Assembly: GCF_000711235.1 (NCBI RefSeq)
Contig: NZ_JOMI01000009.1
Coordinates: forward strand, 248,001-312,000
Reading direction: 5' to 3'
Origin: Prevotella sp. 10(H)
GTDB taxonomy: Bacteria > Bacteroidota > Bacteroidia > Bacteroidales > Dysgonomonadaceae
Length of the DNA: 64,000 bases
The notes under the pieces are model-generated. The model had not been told where the DNA came from, made no database searches, and worked only from the letters and a program-made list of their open reading frames with translations. Shown in pieces: positions 19,027 through 29,900 of this stretch; position 1 is the first letter of the stretch, and each line of letters begins with the position of its first letter. Both the position numbers and the translations under genes were made by a program.

Positions 19027-21294
19027 ATGAAAAAGACCTTATTATTTACTATTGGCCTGACTCTGGCATCTAATTTAATTCTAGCTAAAGACGGGGATAG
19101 CATTATCTACAAAAATAAAAACTTCCCCATTGAGCAACGTGTGGAGGACCTGCTAAGCAGAATGACATTGGAAGAGAAAGTCTGGCAGATGCAGAACAAG
19201 CCTAACAGCAATATCGACGAGATAGAAAAAACATTCGATGGCAGGAGTTTCGGTACTACGCACGAGATGGGTAAAACTGCTCAGGAATGTGCCGATATAT
19301 TTTATAAAACTCAGGAGTATGTACTCAATAATAGCCGCCTTGGCATTCCGTTATTAACTGCTGCCGAAGGTATCCAGGGGATTTTGCAGAATGAATGTAC
19401 CTTGTTTCCTCATGCCATAGCTCAGGGCAGTACATTCAATCCGGCTTTGATACAACGGATGACAGAAGCTGCCGGAGATGAAGGCAGAGCCATCGGAATC
19501 CGTCAGGTGCTGTCTCCTGTATTGGATATAGCCCGCGAACTTCGTTGGGGACGGGTGGAAGAAACCTTTGGTGAAGACCCTTACCTGATAGCCGAAATGG
19601 GAATAGGATTTGTAAAAGGGTATCAAAATAAGGGTATTGCCTGTATGCCGAAGCATTTTGTAGCGCACGGAACACCTCTCGGTGGTCTTAATTGTGCGCA
19701 TGTAAGCGGCGGCGAGAGGGAATTGCGGAGCCTTTATCTGTATCCATTCCAAAGGGTGATTGCGGAAACCAAACCTTTATCGGTAATGAGTGCCTACAGC
19801 GCTTATGACGGCGTTGCCACTGCCGGTTCTTCTTATTATATGACGGACATACTTCGCGGAGAGCTGGGATTTGATGGATATGTGTATTCGGACTGGGGCT
19901 CGGTCGAGCGACTGAAGTCATTCCACTACGCAGCGGAGACTCCGGAAGAGGCTGCACAGATGTCGGTGGAGGCAGGTGTCGACTTGAATGTCGACTGGAC
20001 TTACGAACTTCTTCCAGACCTGGTTAAGAATGAGAAAATGGATATAAAATACATAGATGAGGCGGTACGCCGTATTCTTACGGTTAAATTCAAGCTTGGA
20101 TTATTTGAGAATCCTTTTGGAGAACCTAAAAAAGTTAAAACCGTTGTCCGTAATGCTGAAAAAGTTGCTTTAGCAAAGGAAATGGCAGATGAAAGCGCTA
20201 TCCTGCTGAAAAATGAAAATAACATTCTTCCGCTCGACCTGAATAAATATAAAAAAATAGCTGTTGTGGGGCCTAACAGCAATCAGGCTATTTACGGCGA
20301 TTATGCATGGACAGGCAGCGATACCAAAGAAGGAGTAACTCTGTATCAGGGACTTAAAAACGTCATTGGAAAGAGAGCTGTTATAACCCAAGCTGACGGT
20401 TGTGACTGGTGGAGCCAAAATGCAAATGATATTAAAAAGGCAGTGGATCTGGTAAAGCAGAGCGATATAGCAATTGTTGCCGTAGGCACCAGAAGTACTT
20501 ATCTGGGTAGAGGCCCTAATAAATCGACTACAGGTGAAGGTTTCGACCTTTCATCTCTTGATCTGCCCGGCAAACAGCAGGATTTACTGAAGGCTATAAA
20601 AGCTACAGGAAAGCCGATGATCGTTATCCTTATTGCCGGAAAGCCGATGGTAATGTCATGGGCAAAAGAAAATGCCGATGCTGTTCTCACTCAGTGGTAC
20701 TGCGGTGAGCAACAGGGTAATTCTATGGCTGATATTTTGGTAGGGAATGTAAATCCTTCGGGAAAAGTAAATGTATCTTTTCCCCGCAGTACGGGTAACT
20801 TACCTTGCTTTTATAACTATCTGCCTACTGATCGCGAGCAGCAGTTCGACAGTGGCGGCTCACCGGAAGATCCTAAGGGGCACTATATATTTGAAAAGCC
20901 TTATGCACTCTGGAACTTCGGATATGGCTTGAGCTATACCGATTTCCAATTTTCCAATTGTGCATTGAACGACAGCATTTTCTCCGCATACGGAACTATC
21001 AGAGTTTCCCTAGAGGTGGAAAATACGGGTAAGATGGATGGAAAAGAAGTTGTTCAGCTATACGTAAAAGATAAGATAAGTTCGGTGGCTACACCTGTTC
21101 AGCAACTGAAAGCTTTCAAAAAAGAATTTATAAAAGCCGGAGAAAAAGTGAAAGTAGAACTGGAGGTTCCCGTTTCAGAATTGGCACTTTACAATGCAAG
21201 AATGGATAGGGTGGTTGAACCGGGCGAATTTGAAATTCAAATAGGAAATTCTTCTGATAATATAATTTTTAATAAGACGATAAGAGTAAAATGA
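19027..21294 (+). CDS. GH3 family beta-glycosidase (beta-glucosidase/xylosidase type)
   Basis: Retaining exo-hydrolase removing beta-linked glucose or xylose. ATG 19027 is preferred to the TTG at 18967 because it directly begins the signal peptide MKKTLLFTIGLTLASNLILA. The 755-residue product has the (beta/alpha)8 domain with RVEDLLSRMTLEEKVWQMQ, RWGRVEETFGEDPYL and KHFVAHG. The nucleophile is D289 in GYVYSDWGSVE. The alpha/beta sandwich follows (ESAILLKNENNILPLD, VVGPNS), then a fibronectin III-like domain (SYTDFQFSNCALND, VVQLYVKDKISSVATPVQQLKAFKK). The frame is intact. It is the last gene before the terminator at 21328, so it probably shares the PUL transcript. Confidence 0.9.
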   Translation: MKKTLLFTIGLTLASNLILAKDGDSIIYKNKNFPIEQRVEDLLSRMTLEEKVWQMQNKPNSNIDEIEKTFDGRSFGTTHEMGKTAQECADIFYKTQEYVLNNSRLGIPLLTAAEGIQGILQNECTLFPHAIAQGSTFNPALIQRMTEAAGDEGRAIGIRQVLSPVLDIARELRWGRVEETFGEDPYLIAEMGIGFVKGYQNKGIACMPKHFVAHGTPLGGLNCAHVSGGERELRSLYLYPFQRVIAETKPLSVMSAYSAYDGVATAGSSYYMTDILRGELGFDGYVYSDWGSVERLKSFHYAAETPEEAAQMSVEAGVDLNVDWTYELLPDLVKNEKMDIKYIDEAVRRILTVKFKLGLFENPFGEPKKVKTVVRNAEKVALAKEMADESAILLKNENNILPLDLNKYKKIAVVGPNSNQAIYGDYAWTGSDTKEGVTLYQGLKNVIGKRAVITQADGCDWWSQNANDIKKAVDLVKQSDIAIVAVGTRSTYLGRGPNKSTTGEGFDLSSLDLPGKQQDLLKAIKATGKPMIVILIAGKPMVMSWAKENADAVLTQWYCGEQQGNSMADILVGNVNPSGKVNVSFPRSTGNLPCFYNYLPTDREQQFDSGGSPEDPKGHYIFEKPYALWNFGYGLSYTDFQFSNCALNDSIFSAYGTIRVSLEVENTGKMDGKEVVQLYVKDKISSVATPVQQLKAFKKEFIKAGEKVKVELEVPVSELALYNARMDRVVEPGEFEIQIGNSSDNIIFNKTIRVK

Positions 21295-21327
21295 TCGTGT
21301 AATATAAAATATACTGCTATAGACTGA

Positions 21328-21370
21328 CATTCCCTGAACTTCAATAAAAAAGTTCAGGGAATGTTTTTTT
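21328..21370 (+). terminator. Intrinsic terminator of the first PUL
   Basis: A 14-bp perfect stem, CATTCCCTGAACTT (21328-21341) with AAGTTCAGGGAATG (21350-21363), has an 8-base loop and is followed directly by seven T. It lies 34 bases after the GH3 stop and separates the two convergent PULs. Confidence 0.92.
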
Positions 21371-21437
21371 GCTATCCCGAGTTTTGGGGCTATTTTATTT
21401 ATAAATCTATTCTCAATTTTAAATAATCGATAAGCAA

Positions 21438-24400
21438 TTATTCTGCTTTAATAACACTCAACGACACAGGACCCAAAAGGCCGGCAATTGCATCCCCTCT
21501 GTAAGGAGTGGGGATTGTTTGGTAGTGATTGGATAATGTGCTATATACTAAAATATCTATATCATTATCTCCTGTTTCAGCATATTTGCTGATATCTATC
21601 TGATAAGGTGAGCTCATAACTATCCCTGCATCTTTTCCATTGATCTTCACCTCACACGATGCATTTACTTCGCCCAAATCAAGAATTATTTTATATCCTT
21701 TCTCTATCTGGGGAATAGAAACCTTTTTTCTGTAGTACATCCCTCCCGAATAATATTTCAAAGCGCCTGTTTCGGACCAATTACCTGCCTCTAATACACC
21801 TTTACCAGTCTTAATTCGTATAGGTTCACTTATTGCTCCGGCTCCTTGATAGCCCGGTTTACGATTAATAGAAAAAGCAACTAAGCCAGCCTCTTTTTGG
21901 ATATTTGGGAAAACAACTTTATATGTGGATATTCCCGACGCATTACTCGATATGAGCCGGATATTTTTCCGATTTATTTCTTTTCCATTAAACCAGATTT
22001 TTAAATTACTTCCTGCTATTGTCATTTCCATTTCCTCCATACCCGGTACCGAATGAAACCGATAATTCCATTGAAGATTTTCACCTCCGTAAGGATCATA
22101 TAATAAATGATTTCCTATCCCCCAGCGAGTAGAAATTATTTTATCATAAGGAGAGAGCTTTTTCGGGGTAGGAGATGATTCAGGGAAAAACACTACAGCG
22201 CTTCTGTCTCTGAAATCCCTGTATGCTCCTTTTCGAAGTTTATAATTATTCTGTTGTGTTTTTGCATATGCAACAACTAACTGATGCCAGCCCTTATCAA
22301 GTAAAATCTTTTTACTTGCAACTTTTTTATCTACCGATAGATAATCGGGCTCTGTTCCAAACACTTCAATCCGGTAATTATCTTTTTGGGGAGCATATAC
22401 CATAGTTCTGTATATCTGGTGCGCACCCTTATCCAAAATGAAAAACCCGTCACTGACTTTTCCTTTCAATCCATGCCAACCCTGCGATCCGGGGTTATCA
22501 AATACACCGTATTGCCATGAAAATTCCAATATATCTTTTGCACGATCAGCTTCTTTCTCTACATTGACCAGAGGATTTTCCGAAGGTTCAAGCTCACTTA
22601 CAAACTGAGGGCCAAAACCATAAATACTTTCCGGCCATTGTGAATCGTCAAAATCGGGGTGCATCCAGTTTTGTGGAGAAAAAACTGCCGGCTGATGCTT
22701 GAATGAGCGGGCTTCGGCTCCAATAATTCCTGAAGGAGGGAAACGATAATCTCCCCATTTATTATCTAAAGTAGGCAATAATTCAGTTTCCCAAAATCCA
22801 GTAATTGGAGAGTTATAAACGAGCTTTTGCTCTTTTTTATGATTAAGCATTTTAGTCGGAGTGCCCGGTGAGAAAACAAAAAGATATGAATTATCCGGCT
22901 CTTTTTCAAGCAAAAGCCATGTACCTTCTTCAGTTTGACGGACAACCGGATAATCGGATATCGATCCATCTGAAGCATTCCACAATTCGACTTTACCTTT
23001 CGCTCTGAAAAAACATTCTGTGCCTTTCGGTACGTCCATAACCATATAGACATCACGTTCTCCAATATGCCTGTGCAAAACTTTACCCACTCCTCCAGTA
23101 GGTTTGAAATCGGGGGTTATGAGCTTCCATATCTCACTAGCCATTTCACTATCCGGTAGATATATGCCCATGCCATTCGAATTATTAACTTGCTTTACCG
23201 CACTTTTTCTCTGAATAGCTTCCCGGGCAGTAAGCCCGAATATTTCATGAATAATCTTATCCACCTCCGGATCGTTTTCTCCCATGTGCGTGCTCGCTTT
23301 TGGTATATCTCCTGTTGCTAATACAATTCCTCCTGATTGATAAAATTCCAAAACTTTTTGCAGAGAAGCATGATGCATTGCTTTCATATCTGCAAGAATC
23401 AATATACGGTATTTTTCACCAGCTATATTTATAGTGCCATTTTCCACCTTGGATTGTTGTAGTGACCTGTAGTCCAAAAAGTCGTAATCCAGACCGGCAT
23501 TGCTGAGTTTTACAGCCTGATTAAAGGCTATGTTAGCATCTGCATTCGGATAGGCCTGCATCGATTCGGTAGGATACATCAATGCAATATCACAAACATG
23601 ATTTCCCTGACTCATCAGATAACTTAACCTTTCTGTATATTTCAGCCATTTTTTTATATGCGGCCAGTAGGGCATCCTGAAATGAAAACAAGGAGGAGCC
23701 CATTCCCACCAACCGCCATGTGTAGAATAATACAATCCATGCATGCATACCAGATTTCCACCTGCCATGAAATGATGATCCATCTGCCGGGTCAGCCATG
23801 AGCCGGAACTTCCCCACCCCATGCTATGGAAAGCCTCGAGCCATGTTCGTGGACGATCGTATAAATGGGCAATAGAACTGGATACCTTTGTCTGTAAAAA
23901 ACTGGAACCTGTCGATGGTGCATCATTTCCGGGAGCAGTATACCATGAATTTGCTCTGAAATAATCTACGTATGCCAACGGTTCCATTCCGCGGCCTAAG
24001 TTATCACTGCCATAAATCAACCCACGCGATGCATGCCAGTCATAAATGGGGCGGAAATACCGTTCTTCTGCTAAATCCATCAGTACATCGCAATAATCGA
24101 GACGTATTTTAGGTGTTATATCTCCAATGTCATATTTTAGCGCAGGAAGATATAATGTGATATCATATCCTTTTCTTTTCACAAATTCTTCTTTAAAGTC
24201 TTCCGACCATGAGCCCATTTTTATAGGATACGACAGTTCATCCTGAAAGAAATAATTCATTCCCCCCTGCACAGCATCCCCCATCTTTTTTTCAAAACGG
24301 TCGAAATAAACATTTACATATTCTTTTCCAATATCGGGATGTAAATAGTGACTATCCTTAGTAGATATTATATATATATTGTAATTTTTTCCTTCCGGGA

Positions 24401-25043
24401 TTTTCCATACAAGTTTTCCTCCGGATATATATTGTGTGAGGTCAATCTTTTCGGGCCAAGCTACCGCTACTAAAAATTTCTCTGGTATATTGTAAGCAAA
24501 AGTTGTTCCTCCCTGCGCGGTTTTTGATATTATATCTAGTTCTCCCTTATAATTCTTAAACTTTTCTTTTTCCAATACTTCATCGGTATAATAACCATTA
24601 CCTATCCATCCTACAGTATAGTCATCCATGCCTAGTCCGATGTTTTTTGATGCACATTCTTTTGCAAACCAACTCCAGATATTCCACCAGTCTTCCGAAA
24701 AAACTTTCGGCCTTCCCGGTTCTGTTTTTCCGTAAAGCCCGTATCCGTCTTTCATTTCTTCAATATCGACTTCAGTATCCATATGTATATAACTTACGGC
24801 AAAACCATCTATGGCAGCTTCGGATAATATTTCAAGCTGTTCTTTCATCCTTTCCCTATTCAGGCTGTCGCCATTCCACCAATAAAAAGGTACATTCCCA
24901 TAGCCTTTCGGAGGGCGGGTAAATCCAGAAAGAATATCCGCATTCTTTTCCGGATATCCTTTATATTTCTGTGATTGAGCATGAATAAGCGGAAAGAAAA
25001 GAAAAAATAGAAGAAAGAACTGAAGGGCAATTACTCTTTTCAT
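21438..25043 (-). CDS. Large GH106-like glycoside hydrolase (putative alpha-L-rhamnosidase)
   Basis: A secreted protein of 1,201 residues with signal peptide (ending LIHAQ). The N-terminal barrel opens GNVPFYWWNGDSLNRERMKEQL and AIDGFAVSYIHMD, the layout of GH106 and related uncharacterised GH-A-like enzymes in which a W-N-G-D segment starts the barrel. The C-terminus (LGEVNASCEVKINGKDAGIV, SSPYQIDIS) is the galactose-binding-like sandwich found at the end of GH106 and GH2-like enzymes. A second jelly-roll appears near residues 860-950. GH106 members are alpha-L-rhamnosidases, but sequence divergence makes activity uncertain. It is the distal gene of the ECF-controlled PUL, downstream of a terminator hairpin that may reduce its expression. 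Confidence 0.7.
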   Translation of the reverse strand: MKRVIALQFFLLFFLFFPLIHAQSQKYKGYPEKNADILSGFTRPPKGYGNVPFYWWNGDSLNRERMKEQLEILSEAAIDGFAVSYIHMDTEVDIEEMKDGYGLYGKTEPGRPKVFSEDWWNIWSWFAKECASKNIGLGMDDYTVGWIGNGYYTDEVLEKEKFKNYKGELDIISKTAQGGTTFAYNIPEKFLVAVAWPEKIDLTQYISGGKLVWKIPEGKNYNIYIISTKDSHYLHPDIGKEYVNVYFDRFEKKMGDAVQGGMNYFFQDELSYPIKMGSWSEDFKEEFVKRKGYDITLYLPALKYDIGDITPKIRLDYCDVLMDLAEERYFRPIYDWHASRGLIYGSDNLGRGMEPLAYVDYFRANSWYTAPGNDAPSTGSSFLQTKVSSSIAHLYDRPRTWLEAFHSMGWGSSGSWLTRQMDHHFMAGGNLVCMHGLYYSTHGGWWEWAPPCFHFRMPYWPHIKKWLKYTERLSYLMSQGNHVCDIALMYPTESMQAYPNADANIAFNQAVKLSNAGLDYDFLDYRSLQQSKVENGTINIAGEKYRILILADMKAMHHASLQKVLEFYQSGGIVLATGDIPKASTHMGENDPEVDKIIHEIFGLTAREAIQRKSAVKQVNNSNGMGIYLPDSEMASEIWKLITPDFKPTGGVGKVLHRHIGERDVYMVMDVPKGTECFFRAKGKVELWNASDGSISDYPVVRQTEEGTWLLLEKEPDNSYLFVFSPGTPTKMLNHKKEQKLVYNSPITGFWETELLPTLDNKWGDYRFPPSGIIGAEARSFKHQPAVFSPQNWMHPDFDDSQWPESIYGFGPQFVSELEPSENPLVNVEKEADRAKDILEFSWQYGVFDNPGSQGWHGLKGKVSDGFFILDKGAHQIYRTMVYAPQKDNYRIEVFGTEPDYLSVDKKVASKKILLDKGWHQLVVAYAKTQQNNYKLRKGAYRDFRDRSAVVFFPESSPTPKKLSPYDKIISTRWGIGNHLLYDPYGGENLQWNYRFHSVPGMEEMEMTIAGSNLKIWFNGKEINRKNIRLISSNASGISTYKVVFPNIQKEAGLVAFSINRKPGYQGAGAISEPIRIKTGKGVLEAGNWSETGALKYYSGGMYYRKKVSIPQIEKGYKIILDLGEVNASCEVKINGKDAGIVMSSPYQIDISKYAETGDNDIDILVYSTLSNHYQTIPTPYRGDAIAGLLGPVSLSVIKAE

Positions 25044-25085
25044 AAATAAAAGTTTTATATTTCTCTGATATTCTATATAATGACT

Positions 25086-25123
25086 AAAAAAGGGAGGCTT
25101 TCCCTATCATATGAGAAAGCCTC
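25086..25123 (-). terminator. Terminator hairpin between susD and the GH106-like gene
   Basis: On the minus strand GAGGCTTTC (25123-25115) pairs with GAAAGCCTC (25102-25094) across a 12-base loop, followed by CCTTTTTT. It lies 39 bases past the susD stop. It probably works as a partial terminator that gives more susCD than hydrolase. Confidence 0.85.
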
Positions 25124-25162
25124 ACTAAAATACATATTTTTATTCTTTCGTTTCCATTATAA

Positions 25163-26953
25163 TTATTTCCAACCTTCGTTTTGTTCTAATACTACATCTT
25201 TATTTGTATCAATAACCGACTGAGGTATGGGCCATACATTAAATGGCTTTGTAAGGGTCGTCCTCGGATAATCCCAATACGAATATTTTTTTATCCGGTC
25301 TACAGCAACAGTTCCACCCATACGAAGCAGCGTATTCCAGCGGCTTTCTTCATACATCAATTCACGTGTCCTTTCATCAAGAATCAAGTCGAGACTGACA
25401 TCATTTGTTGTCACCAGATAACTGCATTTTGCCCTTTGGCGAAGCATATTAATGTCAGATACAACCCCGGCCTTATCGCCAAGTCTTAATTTTGCTTCAG
25501 CGCGCAAAAGGATCGTTTCCGGTAAGCGGATCAGATAATCGTCCCTGAAAATATTGCGGAGTACTCTTCCGTCAGCCGCAACAGTGAAAAAGTCCGGTCC
25601 TATTTTACATGATATTGGATATAGTAGTGTGTAAGCTGCATCTGCGTATTTTCCGTTACCATCTTTTCTGTATAATACATCCCATGGGATTTGCTTACCA
25701 TAATATTCAGATGTTTTTACATTGCCTAGAAAAATACGGCGAAGAGCAGCTTCCGAATTGCGTAAATCTTCATTCCATTTGCCATCATAAACCATGTCAC
25801 GGGCATAGGCAGTAGGGGTTATCTGAGAACATCCGAAACCTCCGACATCTTCCATCTGTCCTGTAATATTACCAGCTCCTTGATCTCTGAACACCGGCCC
25901 GTAAATAGCCGGATAGTCTAAGCAAGTAAGATTACCATCCGATTTGAAAACTTCATAGTCGGATTGAGCGCACCAGATAGCTTCCTTATTTCCCTCCTGA
26001 TAGTCCTGATTTCCGATCTGAAACAAATCCCAGTATACATTTCCTTCGGTAGAGTAACCTGCTGATGAGTAGCTGTGCTCTGGTGTCTGATCCATTACCG
26101 AAGTAGCATAATAGAATTCCGGTCCTTCATTCTTACGCGAACCAAAGCGTTCCGTCATCAGGCTGTATGTGCCGGTATCAATTACATCATTGGCATAAGA
26201 AAGAGCCTTATTATACGCTGTGGTTGCATCACCTCCTTCTTTTTCCAGCAATACTCCTTTATCTATATATAACTGGCAAAGGTTGTGCTGTGCTGCTGCC
26301 CTTACCAAACGTCCGGCATTTAGTGTGGTTACCGGAAGATCGTTCAATATAGCTTCCATTTCATCAATAGCATATTGATAAGTTTCCATCCGTGAAGCAC
26401 GTGCGTAATCGTAACGTGGTGTGGTAGTCATTTCCGTAACTAAAGGAACACCGCCAAACAATTCGCTCAAATTTCGGTAGGCAAAAGCCCTGAAGAACCG
26501 GGCCTGAGCGATAAGATATGCTCTCTCCTCCTGCGAATTCCATGCAATATGTTCTATATTTGCTGCATATAAGGCTATGTTACAGGTGCTTATTAATTGA
26601 TAAAAAGCAGCGTAGGTATCCTTGAACACTCCATTTTGCGGACTAATTATACTATAATCATTGAAGCGATAACTGTAACGTATAGTCGGCACATCAAAAA
26701 CATCAGTCCCGTTGCCCATGCCGTACGACCAGAGATTCAATTCTGAAAAATTATTGTAAGGACAATATATATTTCGAACTTTGGCATAACAAGTTGTTAA
26801 AACCTGCTCTACTTGCCCCGAAGTAGTGAATATATTGTCGATGGTATAAAATGTATCAGGCTTTTCTTTCAGGTAACCGGAATCGTCACAACCTGCAAAA
26901 GAAATAAAGGCAATCAGTAACCACAAAACGTTTTTACTATATGTTTTTTTCAT
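25163..26953 (-). CDS. SusD/RagB-family glycan-binding lipoprotein
   Basis: Surface glycan-binding partner of the SusC encoded just upstream. I chose ATG 26953 because it begins MKKTYSKNVLWLLIAFISFAGC with a clear lipobox. The longer open frame to 27004 would overlap the susC stop and spoil the signal peptide. The 596-residue product has the SusD N-terminal helices (YLKEKPDTFYTIDNIF, IAQARFFRAFAYRNLSELFGGVPLV) and the C-terminal SusD ending (DERTRELMYEESRWNTLLRMG, then YPRTTLTKPFNVWPIPQSVI). The frame is intact, unlike the susD of the first PUL. The gap to susC is 19 bases. Substrate unknown. Confidence 0.93.
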   Translation of the reverse strand: MKKTYSKNVLWLLIAFISFAGCDDSGYLKEKPDTFYTIDNIFTTSGQVEQVLTTCYAKVRNIYCPYNNFSELNLWSYGMGNGTDVFDVPTIRYSYRFNDYSIISPQNGVFKDTYAAFYQLISTCNIALYAANIEHIAWNSQEERAYLIAQARFFRAFAYRNLSELFGGVPLVTEMTTTPRYDYARASRMETYQYAIDEMEAILNDLPVTTLNAGRLVRAAAQHNLCQLYIDKGVLLEKEGGDATTAYNKALSYANDVIDTGTYSLMTERFGSRKNEGPEFYYATSVMDQTPEHSYSSAGYSTEGNVYWDLFQIGNQDYQEGNKEAIWCAQSDYEVFKSDGNLTCLDYPAIYGPVFRDQGAGNITGQMEDVGGFGCSQITPTAYARDMVYDGKWNEDLRNSEAALRRIFLGNVKTSEYYGKQIPWDVLYRKDGNGKYADAAYTLLYPISCKIGPDFFTVAADGRVLRNIFRDDYLIRLPETILLRAEAKLRLGDKAGVVSDINMLRQRAKCSYLVTTNDVSLDLILDERTRELMYEESRWNTLLRMGGTVAVDRIKKYSYWDYPRTTLTKPFNVWPIPQSVIDTNKDVVLEQNEGWK

Positions 26954-26972
26954 TATAATACAAGATAAAAAG

Positions 26973-29900
26973 TTAAAAATTAAAATTAAAACCCAATGAA
27001 ACATTAGTCATAACCGGATAGGTTTTACTCAGCATCGTGCCACCTGATTCAGGATCTCCGCCATCCCATCCTGTAATTGTAGCGATGTTTTTTCCGGTGA
27101 TAAATGCCTTAAGATCATTTATCTTTGCTTTTTTTACCCATGGTTGATTAAATGTGTAGGACAAGGTAACATCCTGTAGCCGGATATAAGCACGGCTTTG
27201 TAAACCAAGAAAATAGTCATCTCCGGTAAAAGTGGCAGCAGGATACTTATTACTTTGATTCTCTTCTGTCCAGTAAGGAATGTGCAGTCCGTTGGAAGCG
27301 AACCATTTCCTGTCACCACTTGTAATAAACGCATTTTTATTTTCATCTTGGAAATACCCGTTACCACCGAATACGCCTGCAATCATTACGTACAATTCCC
27401 AGTTCTTATATTGCAACGTATTACTCAGGTTCAGTTTGAAGTTAGGTCTTCGATTGCCTATTACCGATCGGTCTTTTTCGTCTATTATACCATCGTTATT
27501 TTTATCCACATATTTAGGGACACCGGCAGAAACACCGTTTACTTCCATATACTTAGTATCTGTGACCTGAACGATTCCATCCTGTTCATATCCAAAAATT
27601 GAGTGTATAGATTTTCCGATAAATTTACCGTTTCCAATATCATCATCTTCTTTACCGTCACCATCTAAGTCTTCCCCGTAAAGACGAACTAATTTATCAC
27701 GGTTCCTCCAGAATGTTACACCTGTCGTCCAGTTAAAATCCTTATTTTGAATATTAACGCTTCTTACAGTTAATTCAATCCCATTGTTCTTCACTTCACC
27801 CATCGATGAAAGCATTTTTAGGAAGCCCGTCATGACAGGTATGGTACGGTCGAAAATCTGATCATATGTTTTGGAAAAGTAAAGATCCATATCAACAAAC
27901 AGACGATTGTTTAGCCAGACAGATTCAAAGCCTGTATTCCATGCTTCGGTGGTTTCCCAACCCAGATCCGAATTACCTATTGTCAGCTGGTTAATTCCAT
28001 AAGACGGTTTACCTGAATTGTTGAAAGCATAATATATTTTACCGGTCGGACCATTACTCACCTTAGAGAGTGTAGAGTATTGATTCAATCCTTGATTCCC
28101 GTTCTTACCCCACGATAATTTAAGTTTTAAATCGTCGAGGGATGATATCTTTTTCATGAATGATTCATTAGAGATACGCCATGAGCCTCCTACGGCGAAG
28201 AAATCGCCCCATTTGTTATTCGCTCCGAAAACAGAAGCTCCGTCGCGCCTGTAAGATGCTGTAAGGTAGTAAGTGTCGTCAAATGAATAGTTTGCACGTC
28301 CGAAATAGCCTACATTCGTTACTTTTCCTACAGACTTATTATCGGAGTTAGTCTGTGGTATTTTTTGAGTAGTGGCATATTGCAATCCGCCTAAACCCAA
28401 TACTGTGTTGCCGTTTGCAGCGAAATCCGATCCGGTTACTTTCTGATAATCATACTTTTTCCGGTCGCGGGTGGCAACAGCAGTAAGGTCGATACTGTGT
28501 TTGCCGAATCTGTTAGTATAATTCAAAATATTATCTATCACGTAACTGGAGATTCTTTCGTCTATGAGTTCACCATTTGCACTGCTCAAATAACTATTTT
28601 GAGTTGCAACAGAATAACGTGAATCATCATCATAAGATCCGTTAGGAACAAAATAAGATTCGTGAGTGAAATTTCCTATTTTCCGATAAGCCAGATTACC
28701 GGCATAATTTATGCGATAGCTTAAGCCCGGCAACCATGGACATTTGATTACAGCATAAGCATTGGCGCGAAAATTATCGATGTAATCAATATTTTCTTTC
28801 TTAGACTTGTCATCTATTCCCCATAAAGGATTGCCACGGCCGCGGGAACCGTCGGGAATTGCTTCTAACTCGCCGTTAGGCCTGTACATCATTCCATACG
28901 GAGATAATATTGTAGCGGACCACATATCTGCACCTATGCCTGAATAGTCTGTGCGCGTATATGCAGCATCTATTCCTATCTGTAGCCAACTGGTGATATC
29001 CGTATTGATTTTTCCGAGTATAGAGGTACGATTAAAGTCGTCCCCTTTGATTATACCTTCATTATCAGTATATGAAGCCGACAGATAATAGTTCATTTTC
29101 TCTCCGGCACCCGATACGGCAACCTGATAATCTTGTATCCAACCAGTGCGAGAGATTGCATCCAGCCAGTTTGTTTCTTTCCCGGCCTTATAGTTCAATT
29201 CTTCCTGAGGTACAAGAAAACTATAATCGGAATATGAATTGGCTGCTGCCACGGCATCGAGCCACTGCTCGCCATTCATTACTTTAGGTTTTCGATGCCA
29301 GGTTTGCATACTGCCCTTTGCCGTGAAGTGAATAATAGGCTTACCGGTTCTTCCCTTTTTTGTTGTAATAATAATGACTCCATTCGCCGAACGGGATCCG
29401 TATGCAGCTGCTGATGTCGCATCTTTCAGTACATCGTATGAAGCAATATCATTCGGATTAATATCATTCATTCTTCCCATAAATATGACTCCGTCAACTA
29501 CTATCAGCGGATCATTGGATCCGTTGATTGAATTTTGTCCGCGAACCTGCATAGTTGGTTCTCCTCCTGCCGTATTTGTAAAACCGATGTCAAGCCCTGA
29601 TACATTTCCCTTCAATGATTCCATTGCATTCAGGTTTGATGTTAATGCAATGGGTGAATTTTCCAGTCTGACAGATGATACAGAACCTGTGAAGTCTCTT
29701 CTTTTGGCTGTCCCGTAACCGATAACAATAACTTCGTCCAACGCCTGAAGATCTTCTATTAATTGTACTGAAATATTCGATTGATTGCCAACCTTGATTT
29801 CCTGGCCGATATATCCGATATACGAAATCTTGAGGACAGCATTTTCTGAAACGCTTAAAGTATATTGTCCATCTACATTTGTAATAACTCCATTTGTAGT

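Noticed and set aside
26954-27004. N-terminal extension of the second SusD
   Set aside because: It overlaps the susC end and would place a charged stretch before the lipoprotein signal.
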